From Promethearchaeota archaeon (GTDB lineage: Archaea > Asgardarchaeota > Lokiarchaeia > Sigyniarchaeales > SOKP01): a stretch of 64,000 nt of DNA. The stretch lies in NCBI GenBank assembly GCA_018238625.1, contig JABCSY010000004.1, positions 1 to 64,000 of the forward strand, written 5' to 3'. Positions 35,349-43,764 of the stretch are shown one piece after another (the stretch's first letter is position 1; the number at the start of each line of letters is the position of its first letter). Position numbers and translations under genes: made by a program. The notes under the pieces were generated by a model. The model made no database searches and was not told where the DNA came from. It saw only the letters and a list, made by a program, of their open reading frames with translations.

Positions 35349-38318
35349 TCAATCCTGAGAAGCGTAGAAATCGTCGAAGCTTTCTTGTAACTGAATCATG
35401 TATAGCTTTCTCTTTCCAGGTATAACTTTTTCTGTAAGCGTTTTTGCTTTCTCGTAGCAGGTGGCTGCTTCTACGCGCATTCCTAAGTGTTTATAGGACT
35501 GGGCTAATTTTAGAAAAGTGTGAAATGCGAACCAACTTCTTGGGTTGGCTTCTAAAGCTTGGGTAAATTTCTCGATAGCACCTTTGTAATTTTTTGAGTT
35601 CATTAATACCTCCCCGTATGTATCGTACAGGTTTGCATCGAGAGGTTCGATTTCGATAGCTTTTTCAATTGTCTCAATTGCTTCATCGTATCTTCCAATA
35701 TTACTCAATGAAATGGCTCTATTGTTTAATAACCCTGGCGAGTTTGGATAAAGATCTAAGGCATCGTCAAGAGTCTTGATCACTTCCAAATAATTACCCA
35801 TCGTGTAATGCGTAAAGCTTTTCAGTTGATACAACGATTTACGTTCCTGTGGAAATTTTTTCATCATCTCATCGATAAGAGCCATTACATCACCTCTCAT
35901 ACTATCGTTCGTAATGTACAAGTGAATTTTTGTATTATAGATATCGAAGTGGTCAGGGGTTAATTCAATTGCTTTTTCAATTTCAACTAAAGCCTCTTCA
36001 GTCCCATTTGTCTCATTTAAAATATAACTATACAGTTGATAATACCTAGCCAAATGTTTTTTATTCAGCCCCATTGATATCGCCTTCTCAAATTCCTCAA
36101 CAAAGAGCTCTTTGTTTGCTTTACTCACATCAAAATTGTATACAATGTTGAATCCGTGAACCAATCCGGTAATAATATGAGAAAGTGGGTGATTTATGTA
36201 ATGAAACCTTGCTTTATTGACTATGTCTAAGGCTTTCTCGAACTTTCCTCGTGTTAAATACGAGAAGGATAGTATCAAATACGCTGCTGTATCGATGCGG
36301 GGGTTATGATCGAGTAAATTGATTTTAACTACTTGTTTAATCCAATTTTTCCCCTCTTTATAATTAGTTGTGAATATGTATAATAGAGCTTTCATTACTG
36401 AGAGTTCTAGATCCCTAGGACTTATTTCAATTAATGAATTAATAAGTTCCAAAGGCCCGTCAATTGATTTTACACAGCACTCTTTATCTGTTAGGAGGCA
36501 CAGAAATTTAGTTCGTTGGAGCAAAATATTATCAGGGTATTCAGCTAAAGCTTCTTCTACAACGATTAAAGCTTTATCGTGGTCAAGATTTATTAGTATT
36601 TGGGCTTTTTGAGCAAAAAGCGATGCATCGTAAGCTCTGCTTAACCCAGATTCGATGACTTCTAACGCTCTATTGAATTTACCCATAAAGAAATAGGTTA
36701 TTGATTGAAACAAATAACCAATATATTCATCAGGGTGTTTATTTATGATTTCTTCAGTTAGCTCGAGCGAATCCTCCAATTCTCCATTGCTAGTGTAAAA
36801 TAAATCTTTCAGAATCATTAGTTCAATATCGTTCAAATTTTTTAAATTATCTGTAAGTAATTCGTTCACTTTCGATAGTCTTCCTTTCGCCAACTTACTC
36901 TCTATATTCGCCAAAAACTCAGCGTTCTTAGGGAAGTATTCCTTTTTGAATTGAGATGTTCGAATAAAATTAATTTTGCTCAAATAGAAAATGTCCAAGC
37001 TATCAAAAATTCTGTTGTGTAAGAAGTAATACGCTTCGCTATCGGCTGGTTTGTTTATCGAACTCGCCGTATCAGATGTATCAAAACTTTGAATTACCTC
37101 GAAAACGTTTTGAAAGGCGATCCCTTTTATTTTATCTGTATGGTCGATCAAACTCTTCTCGCTCTCAAATTTATACGCCAAATGCTCGATATACCCCGGA
37201 ATGAATTTTTTTAAAGCCGGTTTCAAATCGTCGTGGAATAAAATACTACACATATCGCCCGTTATATCTTCAAGTAACTCGTTGATATCAGGTATGTGTG
37301 GAGATTGAACGCCACTCGCTTTCTGGAACTTACTCAAATAGGTAAATCTCCTAATGAAATCTTCGATAATTATATTAAGCATTTTTTCTAACCGTTCTTC
37401 AGCCTGAATGTAGTAAGTGTATTTACCGCTTACATTTAGTTTAAAGAAGCATATCGGATAGATGTTATCTTCAACGATCTTCTCAATGAAGAAGTTCAAT
37501 GTTGTTAGCTTTATATCGTATTCTAAAGCAAAATCTTTAGCCGTGATGTAGTTAGGGTATTGATCCGGGTGATTAATAGCGAGATAAAGCAGAATTTTAT
37601 CAAAATCCACCTCGTTGGACAAAGTACTTTCAACCTTAGTATAATCCAACCTGAGCACCATGTTCAAAAATCTGTATTTTATCCCGTTATCATCGATATT
37701 GTATTCTTTAAAAAACTCCGCTACTTTATCTGTTATTACATCAACTCTCTTGCTCTCTTCGTCTAATATCGATTGGCGATCTAAATCGTATTTCTTTAAC
37801 ATATTAAAGTATTCTAGCTCACCTGAATTAGTAATCAGATACTCTCGATTATTTTTCTCAACATAACCATTATCAAGTAATAAATTCAAGTTTTTTGACA
37901 ATGAGGATTGATTGATTTTAAGCGGTTCCTCAAGAAAATCTGACCATTTACAATGGTGGTTATTGTACAACATCCACAGAATCCAATCATCGTAATTTCT
38001 CTTATTTGTTATAGTCTCAGGTGGATAATTCAATGATTTTTCAAGCATATCTTTAACTTGAAGATTGGCATATTGTTTTCGACCTTCAGCTGTAATCTTA
38101 TACTTACCCTTCCTCTCCTTCTCAATAAAACCATTATTAATTAAGATTGTAAGATATTTAGACAAAGTTGCTTGACTTATGTTTACAGGATCTGATTTAA
38201 AATCAGACCATGAACAATGGTCGTTATTGGAGAGCATCCAGAGTATAATATGCTCAAAATTTTTGTTGATTTTCATAGGTGTAATTATACCTTCTGGTGG
38301 AAATTTTGGTATACTCAT
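35349..38318 (-). CDS. Two winged-helix domains fused to a long TPR array, candidate peptide-responsive regulator
   Basis: The protein has 989 residues. Two related winged-helix DNA-binding domains lie at about 20-83 (CSWSDFKSDPVNISQATLSK) and 109-172 (CKWSDFLEEPLKINQSSLSK). A helical middle part follows. From about residue 500 to the C-terminus there are tetratricopeptide repeats, clearest near NNRAISLSNIGRYDEAIETI and the YGEVLMNSKNYKGAIEKFTQ repeat. The HTH-plus-TPR layout recalls bacterial RRNPP regulators, although this protein is far longer. It is divergent from three micro-ORFs across a region with repeated CGAACTT boxes next to its own TATA box, suggesting autoregulation. Confidence 0.8.
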   Translation of the reverse strand: MSIPKFPPEGIITPMKINKNFEHIILWMLSNNDHCSWSDFKSDPVNISQATLSKYLTILINNGFIEKERKGKYKITAEGRKQYANLQVKDMLEKSLNYPPETITNKRNYDDWILWMLYNNHHCKWSDFLEEPLKINQSSLSKNLNLLLDNGYVEKNNREYLITNSGELEYFNMLKKYDLDRQSILDEESKRVDVITDKVAEFFKEYNIDDNGIKYRFLNMVLRLDYTKVESTLSNEVDFDKILLYLAINHPDQYPNYITAKDFALEYDIKLTTLNFFIEKIVEDNIYPICFFKLNVSGKYTYYIQAEERLEKMLNIIIEDFIRRFTYLSKFQKASGVQSPHIPDINELLEDITGDMCSILFHDDLKPALKKFIPGYIEHLAYKFESEKSLIDHTDKIKGIAFQNVFEVIQSFDTSDTASSINKPADSEAYYFLHNRIFDSLDIFYLSKINFIRTSQFKKEYFPKNAEFLANIESKLAKGRLSKVNELLTDNLKNLNDIELMILKDLFYTSNGELEDSLELTEEIINKHPDEYIGYLFQSITYFFMGKFNRALEVIESGLSRAYDASLFAQKAQILINLDHDKALIVVEEALAEYPDNILLQRTKFLCLLTDKECCVKSIDGPLELINSLIEISPRDLELSVMKALLYIFTTNYKEGKNWIKQVVKINLLDHNPRIDTAAYLILSFSYLTRGKFEKALDIVNKARFHYINHPLSHIITGLVHGFNIVYNFDVSKANKELFVEEFEKAISMGLNKKHLARYYQLYSYILNETNGTEEALVEIEKAIELTPDHFDIYNTKIHLYITNDSMRGDVMALIDEMMKKFPQERKSLYQLKSFTHYTMGNYLEVIKTLDDALDLYPNSPGLLNNRAISLSNIGRYDEAIETIEKAIEIEPLDANLYDTYGEVLMNSKNYKGAIEKFTQALEANPRSWFAFHTFLKLAQSYKHLGMRVEAATCYEKAKTLTEKVIPGKRKLYMIQLQESFDDFYASQD

Positions 38319-38339
38319 GATTTAATAATGGTATTGCGT

Positions 38340-38422
38340 CTATATAAGGTTTTTTGTTCGCATCGAACTTCGAAGTTCGTTCGAACTTCTCAAAGTCAAA
38401 CTATATTAAACCTTTCGAACTT
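38340..38422. promoter_or_regulatory. Divergent promoter with repeated CGAACTT operator boxes
   Basis: A perfect 16-base palindrome, CGAACTTCGAAGTTCG, lies at 38364-38379. Its right arm AAGTTCG (38373-38379) and another CGAACTT (38382-38388) form a second dyad with a two-base gap. A further CGAACTT lies at 38416-38422. The palindrome is just upstream of a TATA-like CTTATATA on the minus strand (38341-38348), about where the promoter of the winged-helix/TPR gene should be. A plus-strand TATA-like CTATATTAAA at 38401-38410 would serve the micro-ORF array. The boxes are well placed for control of both directions. Confidence 0.6.
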
Positions 38423-38469
38423 AATCAAATTAACAACAAAAAAAAATAAAAAAAAAGAGGTAAAATAAA

Positions 38470-38544
38470 ATGAAAAAGGATGAAAATAGAAAACTCATAA
38501 AAATGGTAGAATTTAACCCAGCAAATTTAATTTGTAGATATTAA
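38470..38544 (+). CDS. Micro-ORF 1 of a three-unit array (24 residues)
   Basis: ATG at 38470 is preceded by AGAGGTAA, with GAGG at 38457-38460, nine bases before the ATG. The peptide starts MKKDENRKL and ends FNPANLICRY. A T8 tract follows the stop. The leader, ribosome-site spacing and C-terminal pattern (aromatic, x-x-A-x-L, then R-aromatic at the end) are shared with the two units downstream. No hydrophobic signal sequence is visible. The product could be a signalling peptide, toxin or leader peptide; function is not known. Confidence 0.5.
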   Translation: MKKDENRKLIKMVEFNPANLICRY

Positions 38545-38616
38545 TTAAATAATATTTTTTTTATATAATTTTTAAACCAAAAAAAATTAAAAAAAACAAA
38601 AACGAGGTAAGATAAA

Positions 38617-38688
38617 ATGGAAAAGTACGATGAAAGATTGATAATAATAAGAAACGCGGGATACATTCCTGAGCGTTTAGAGTTTTAA
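38617..38688 (+). CDS. Micro-ORF 2 of a three-unit array (23 residues)
   Basis: The leader AACGAGGTAAGATAAA places GAGG (38604-38607) nine bases before ATG 38617. The peptide starts MEKYDERLI and ends GYIPERLEF. It keeps the charged N-terminus and the GYxxxxLxF ending also seen in unit 3. Its stop is followed by an AATTTTTTTTAATT tract, which may terminate transcription. Confidence 0.5.
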   Translation: MEKYDERLIIIRNAGYIPERLEF

Positions 38689-38792
38689 CCTAAATTAATT
38701 TTTTTTAATTCAACATTCAAAATTTAACCAAAACAAAAAACAAATCAAAAAAATTAAAAAACAACCAAAAAATAAAAACGAGGTAAAATGAT

Positions 38793-38867
38793 ATGAAAAG
38801 AAAAGAAAAGGATACCCAAACAATCCTAAACCCGACGGGATATAATACTGCAACATTAAGATTTTAA
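38793..38867 (+). CDS. Micro-ORF 3 of a three-unit array (24 residues)
   Basis: The leader AACGAGGTAAAATGAT again has GAGG (38780-38783) nine bases before the ATG at 38793. An earlier ATG at 38788 reads only two codons and is out of the spacing. The peptide starts MKRKEKDTQ and ends GYNTATLRF, aligning with unit 2 as GYxxxxLxF and with unit 1 as aromatic-N-x-A-x-L. A T8 tract follows. Confidence 0.5.
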   Translation: MKRKEKDTQTILNPTGYNTATLRF

Positions 38868-38900
38868 ATTAAATTTTTTTTGTCTTTTTATTTTTACTCC

Positions 38901-39197
38901 TTATTTATTAATACTGCTTTCTATTTCGCTTATTCTTTTTTTACCCATTCTAGTTATCGTGTAATTTCTCTTACTAACTTTGTGAATATAACACTTCTCA
39001 ATGAATAAGCGAAGGTATTTTGATAAAGTTGCTTGACTTATATTTACAAGATCCGATTTAAAATCAGACCATGAACAATATTCGTTAGTATAGAGCATCC
39101 AGAGAATGCAGTATTCAAATTTTTGGGAATTATCTAGAAATTTGTTTAAGATTTCTTTAGATGGATAAATTATTTTTCTAATTAATCTAAATTGTCT
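38901..39197 (-). pseudogene. Duplicated fragment of the winged-helix domain
   Basis: The open frame ends at TAA 38901 and is open back to a stop at 39198-39200, with no conventional start before ATG 39098. Yet similarity to the 989-residue regulator begins upstream of that ATG (FEYCILWMLYTNE, then CSWSDFKSDLVNISQATLSK). At DNA level 38985-39125 closely resembles the start of the big gene (about 38106-38270). It stops after one winged-helix domain. It is probably a partial duplication that lost its start and TPR part, although a non-standard start giving a small DNA-binding protein is possible. Confidence 0.65.
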
Positions 39198-39262
39198 TTA
39201 TTTTGTTTTATTGAGAAATCCTTGTTCATGTACTAAAAAAAAGATTAAAATTAATTAGAATT

Positions 39263-40168
39263 TTAACTAAATACATTAGTTCCTTTCTGCTCTAAGAGAT
39301 TTCGAATCTTTACGAGATAGCTTCTTTTATAAAATTGAATTTTTGATTCTGAAAAAGGTAATAAACTCCAATAATAAGCCAGAATCTCTTCAGGATGTAA
39401 TCTGTGCTGGTTGTTGTAGGGGTCAATTTCTTCGCACAACTCAAATAATTTAAGTGGAGGAGTTATGAATTTTGGTCGGTTGTTTTCAAATAAAGGCAAG
39501 CATTTATTATCTTTCATTTCAAACTCAAGAAATGTAAAACGGAAGTATTCAAAAAAATATCCACCTCTAAAAGGAGTTTCAGAATAGAGAAAAGGAACTG
39601 CTTTTATCTGGGCCCCGTTATTTTGAAATGTTACATAGCAGTTCTTTCCAATTGTATCCGGATTTGACACATATAGGTGTTTATATTCGTTAGGGACATC
39701 TAATTCGGGACAAGCTGTAAATCCAAGTTTAAGATATAAGTCATTCCGGAATTTTGTGTTAGTAGTGCTAATTACGTGAAAAAGTTCGTGTGCGATTAGT
39801 TCTTTTAATTCGTCGTATGGCCATTGAACCATAGAAATTGGGACATAGATAGAAGTATTCCTCGTGTAAGCGGCATCGCATTCCTCTCGACCTGTGGTTT
39901 TTATAAGTTTAACGCTGTCCAATAGGTATTCTTTGTACGGCGCGTAGCAAATGTCCAATTCGCTGAAAATTCTATTAACGATAATTTCCTCAGAATCTGT
40001 CCATTCAACCGTTTGTCGGGAAAGAAACTCCACCAAGTCTTCTTTCGATACCTTTTCCGTGGTTCCTAAGCGAGACTGTAAGTCAAACTCGCTAAAATTA
40101 GAAATATAATCGTCTTTTTCGGCGATTACGGAAGATGCTGTTTGAGCATCAAGAAGTTCAGCCTTCAA
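39263..40168 (-). CDS. Putative zinc metallopeptidase (HExxH)
   Basis: This 301-residue protein has LIAHELFHVIS with H127, E128 and H131 of an HExxH zinc site. A candidate third ligand is E260 or E261 in HPEEILAYYW, which would make it gluzincin-like. No signal peptide or membrane segment is seen, so it is probably cytosolic. I do not recognise the family. It lies next to the micro-ORF array and the winged-helix fragment on the minus strand; a role in processing the micro-peptides is only a guess. Confidence 0.55.
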   Translation of the reverse strand: MKAELLDAQTASSVIAEKDDYISNFSEFDLQSRLGTTEKVSKEDLVEFLSRQTVEWTDSEEIIVNRIFSELDICYAPYKEYLLDSVKLIKTTGREECDAAYTRNTSIYVPISMVQWPYDELKELIAHELFHVISTTNTKFRNDLYLKLGFTACPELDVPNEYKHLYVSNPDTIGKNCYVTFQNNGAQIKAVPFLYSETPFRGGYFFEYFRFTFLEFEMKDNKCLPLFENNRPKFITPPLKLFELCEEIDPYNNQHRLHPEEILAYYWSLLPFSESKIQFYKRSYLVKIRNLLEQKGTNVFS

Positions 40169-40426
40169 TTAATTTTCACCCTAGTAAAATATGCTGATGG
40201 ATTTAATGATGAAAATTATGAGATAGTATTTAAGAAAACAGAGGGTAAAAAATTAGTATTTTAAATAAAAAGGAATTGTTATTTGGTTTAATAAACCCTA
40301 TTCTTTTTTAATTATCATAAAACTTAATTTTAAGAACAAGAATTTGCATTATTTATGGAACAAGAAGTTTTTTTGACACAAGAAACTATTCTGTAATTTA
40401 AATACTCGTTTAGGATCTAAGATTTT

Positions 40427-41803
40427 ATGGTTTATTTTAAGATTAATGGTTTAGGATATAACTGCGGACTAACCAAGGATAATTGCCCACAGAAAGCGCA
40501 ATCTTGTAGGGAATGTATTAAAAAGCGATTATTGGATTTAGGATTCGAATTTGAGTCAACCTTAGAGGTTATTAAAATTGATTCTGTCGATAAACAGCTT
40601 AAACTAGAAAGAAAGACCATTTGGAAGAAATTTTTAGATGTCTTGAATATCAAACATATTCTCTTAATGGATAAGCGTTCAGGGCTAACTTTATTAAATT
40701 ACGCAGTCTCAGGTGTCGATATTGATGCGGATTTACTGAGCGGCTTTATTCAAGCCAATATTACTTTTTCAGAATCTAGCGAAGTTTCGAACAAAAACAT
40801 CGTACCTTCCTTCGAGTTTCAATTCTACGAATTTCAATATAAGAAGTTTAACATTCTACTTAAAGACGGTGATATTATCAGAGTTTGTTTAATTCTAGAT
40901 CATAAAGCATCCATTAAACTAAGAAATCAAGTATTTCAGTTCTTAGAGGATTTTGAACCTCAATTTAAAGATGAACTTATAGATTTTCGAGAAAGGGGCG
41001 TGTACATTGATTTTCAAGACATGATAGGTTACATCGTTGAGTTTTTTAACATTAACCTTATGTTTCCCATGACTTTAGCTCGCTCGATACCACCTTATGA
41101 ATTAGATAAAGTAAAAAAAAATCGAGTTCAGAAAGCCATATACAACCTCGCAAAAGAAATGCTAGGCATAAAGCCCTTTTTTTTCATAAATAACATGCTC
41201 ATTAGACTAAAAAAAATTGCTGATATTGAGGACGAAGTTATTCTTTATGAACTCTATCAACTATTAGAGCGTAAAATTATATCTCCAACGCCGATAGAAA
41301 CAATTGCAAATAACATTGAGTCAGTTCAGTCCACAGATCAGAATAAATTGATAAAATCGAGTTTAATAGCTCCAATTATTAATAATAATACCGATCTGGG
41401 GGATTTAAAAGAACAATTAACAACTATGGACGTTTACTCAGCGAGTAGATTGATAAGAGAGATTATGAAAAAAGCTCGAGCCGCAGCAAAAGATTCTAAA
41501 TTTCAGGTATCCTTAAATGAATACAATAGAGCGCTATTAATTGCTAAAGAGCTAGATTTTAAAGAAGAAATAGCGAAGATATCGCTTAAGATTTTTAACA
41601 TCGAAAGTAAGTCCAAATACATTGAGCTTGATTTTAATATTGAAAAAGCAGAAAATGCTGAAAAAAAAGGCGATGTATTCAATAGCATCAACTATTATCA
41701 ACATGCGTTAAAAATTCTCGATGAATTCAAGGTGTACAATGTCTTGGATCCCAGAATAAGAAAAATTAAAAAGAAGATCCAAAAACTCAGAGAAGAAATA
41801 TAA
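40427..41803 (+). CDS. Longin-like domain protein with C-terminal TPR/MIT-like helices
   Basis: This 458-residue protein has an N-terminal cysteine set (C13, C20, C27, C30) that could bind zinc. From about residue 74 to 185 it shows a longin/roadblock-like pattern: IKHILLMDKRSGLTLLNYAV, then LLSGFIQANITF, FKILL-type strand FNILLKDGDIIRVCLILDHK, and a final helix. Longin-type domains are abundant in Asgard archaea and belong to small-GTPase and trafficking systems in eukaryotes. The C-terminal 120 residues form helical hairpins (AEKKGDVFNSINYYQHALKI) of TPR or MIT type. The function is unknown. Confidence 0.55.
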   Translation: MVYFKINGLGYNCGLTKDNCPQKAQSCRECIKKRLLDLGFEFESTLEVIKIDSVDKQLKLERKTIWKKFLDVLNIKHILLMDKRSGLTLLNYAVSGVDIDADLLSGFIQANITFSESSEVSNKNIVPSFEFQFYEFQYKKFNILLKDGDIIRVCLILDHKASIKLRNQVFQFLEDFEPQFKDELIDFRERGVYIDFQDMIGYIVEFFNINLMFPMTLARSIPPYELDKVKKNRVQKAIYNLAKEMLGIKPFFFINNMLIRLKKIADIEDEVILYELYQLLERKIISPTPIETIANNIESVQSTDQNKLIKSSLIAPIINNNTDLGDLKEQLTTMDVYSASRLIREIMKKARAAAKDSKFQVSLNEYNRALLIAKELDFKEEIAKISLKIFNIESKSKYIELDFNIEKAENAEKKGDVFNSINYYQHALKILDEFKVYNVLDPRIRKIKKKIQKLREEI

Positions 41804-42097
41804 AATCGGTTTTCTGAAAGAATAGTTTCTACTAAAATATTAGTATTCAGATTTTAATTTGTAACTTTAATTTCATAAGATTGTTTAAATCTCTCCTAAT
41901 TCATACGATTTTTGATATCATTTTTTTAATATTTAATATTATATTTATATGGTATGTAGGGGTAATGTTATTTAGCAAACAAAATACGGTTTCTAAGCAT
42001 TGCGTAAAAAAAAATTAAGTATAATGAGATAATAGAGAGTATTACTAATTGTCTTTCAAAAATATAAATCTACAGCTTAGCTTAAGGTGGGAAAAAA

Positions 42098-43123
42098 ATA
42101 GTAAATAATAGATTAATAAAAAAAATAACTACAAGAGTACTAACAGATAGTTCTGAAATTTTAACTTATTTGCAATTTGGAACTAATATTCCAATTCTCC
42201 CTGATCTTTCAAAATACATTTTACATGATCTGGAGTACTTTAAAGCAAAATCCATTTTGCTATTAGAAGGTGGAAATCCTGTTGGACAAGTATTAGTATA
42301 TGACGATGGGCGAGATGCTTTATTTTTTGGATATTTTGGCATATTGAATCATAATAGTGCAAAAATAAATTTTTTAATTGATGAGCTTATTAAATATGCG
42401 AAAGAAAAAGAATATAAATTAATAAGAGGACCAATAAATATACCGGTAATTATATATGGATGGGGATTTATGAAAGAAGGTAGTTTCGAAAGTTTATTTA
42501 TTACTAAACCTGTAAATCCTCCAATATATCCAAAAACATTCTTAAAAAAGAAATTTTATGTAAAATCTGAACAGGTGACTTGGTTAGGTCCTCGTTTACC
42601 TCGATTTGATCCATGGAAACTCAAGAGATATGATTATAGTGATTACGAATATTTTTACCCTAATGATATTGCTGATTTTAAAAAGTATAAATCCGATTTT
42701 TTAAGAATACATGCAGAAAACTTGCCCCTCTCCGCTCAAATTACTCCGAGGATAAATGGGGTTTATGATAGTTATGTAGACTTTGTTTTTAGATATGGAT
42801 TTAACTTTATGATTTTTTTTGTAAAATTTAAACCTACAGAAAAAATTGTTGCTTGTGGAGCTTATTTACCAAATCCGTTTAGAAAGGATTTAAAAGGAAA
42901 CTATGATTCTTGTGTAATCTATACTTGGGCAGTTGAATCTAAACATAGGCGTAAGGGATTAGGAATGCTAATGTATGGGGCTACATCTCAATTACTATGG
43001 AAACAAAAAATTAAATATGGTATAGGCCCTATGCCTAAAAGTAATATTGCCAATATGGGTTTTGCGGTGAAACTTGGTGGTGTTATTAGTAGAACTCATC
43101 TTATTTTTGAATACAAGGTATAA
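42098..43123 (+). CDS. GNAT-like acetyltransferase protein, probable ATA start
   Basis: The first conventional start is TTG 42170, but the frame is open back to TAA 42083-42085. AAGGTGG at 42084-42090 lies seven bases ahead of ATA 42098, and the extra 24 residues (VNNRLIKKITTRVLTD) suit the N-terminal strand of the fold. This gives 341 residues. GNAT-like features are SILLLEGGNPVGQVLVYDDG, the acetyl-CoA loop region VESKHRRKGLGMLMYGA, and a late NIANMGFAVKLGG segment. Substrate unknown; related proteins are often of the uncharacterised double-GNAT type. Confidence 0.65.
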   Translation: MVNNRLIKKITTRVLTDSSEILTYLQFGTNIPILPDLSKYILHDLEYFKAKSILLLEGGNPVGQVLVYDDGRDALFFGYFGILNHNSAKINFLIDELIKYAKEKEYKLIRGPINIPVIIYGWGFMKEGSFESLFITKPVNPPIYPKTFLKKKFYVKSEQVTWLGPRLPRFDPWKLKRYDYSDYEYFYPNDIADFKKYKSDFLRIHAENLPLSAQITPRINGVYDSYVDFVFRYGFNFMIFFVKFKPTEKIVACGAYLPNPFRKDLKGNYDSCVIYTWAVESKHRRKGLGMLMYGATSQLLWKQKIKYGIGPMPKSNIANMGFAVKLGGVISRTHLIFEYKV

Positions 43124-43248
43124 TAAAAATAATAGGTTATGTTTATAATGTAGATAGGAGATGTTAAATAATGACAAGATCGGCAGGAATAGACTCAAAA
43201 GTTTAAAGAAAATGAAAGAAATTAAATATTATATTGATATGAATTAAA

Positions 43249-43578
43249 TCATAAAGGATAATTAGAGCGAAATGAAGTTCCTTTTTTTCCTTTAATCAAA
43301 TCTTTAACATCTTGTTCGATTAATCTAAAATTATTATCTCCTTCAACTTTAATTTCATATATTGGTTTAAAATTCTTTTTGTTTTCGAATAGATGGATTA
43401 TATAAGAACAAGGTACATCAATAATTGATATTATTATCCACTTCCTATTTTCTTCTTCATTAACATCTTTATAATTAAATATTACATTTTGTAAAGTGAT
43501 TTCACATATATTTTCGAATTTTTTAATTTTTATTTGATAATTAATACCCAGTTTTTCTAATGCTGCTAAAAGATTCAA
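43249..43578 (-). CDS. Small protein of unknown function (109 residues)
   Basis: The open frame starts with TTG 43578; the coding-like sequence continues about 14 codons further up (to a TAA) without a conventional start, so the N-terminus is uncertain. The product has alternating beta-like strands (KWIIISIIDVPCSYIIHLFE) and a lysine-rich end. No family was recognised. It is flanked by short non-coding stretches. Confidence 0.4.
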   Translation of the reverse strand: MNLLAALEKLGINYQIKIKKFENICEITLQNVIFNYKDVNEEENRKWIIISIIDVPCSYIIHLFENKKNFKPIYEIKVEGDNNFRLIEQDVKDLIKGKKGTSFRSNYPL

Positions 43579-43764
43579 AGTATTATCGGATAAACCATCT
43601 ATCGCTTTAATATAATCATCTTAAAAGTAATAATTTTAAAAAAAATTTATACAAACCTATAATGAAAGAATTTCTATATAAATTCAATTTTTCAAGTATT
43701 CAAATAAAAAGGAATTGCGATTTGATTTGAGAGTTATTTTAAATTGAAAAAAAGCTATTTATTT

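Noticed and set aside
38217-38468. An 83-codon plus-strand frame across the start of the winged-helix/TPR gene and its promoter
   Set aside because: It is antisense to the conserved DNA-binding domain, runs through the operator region and has low-complexity sequence.
43171-43206. An 11-codon frame behind GGAGATG after the GNAT-like gene
   Set aside because: It is too short and has no sign of conservation; the ribosome-site match is weak.
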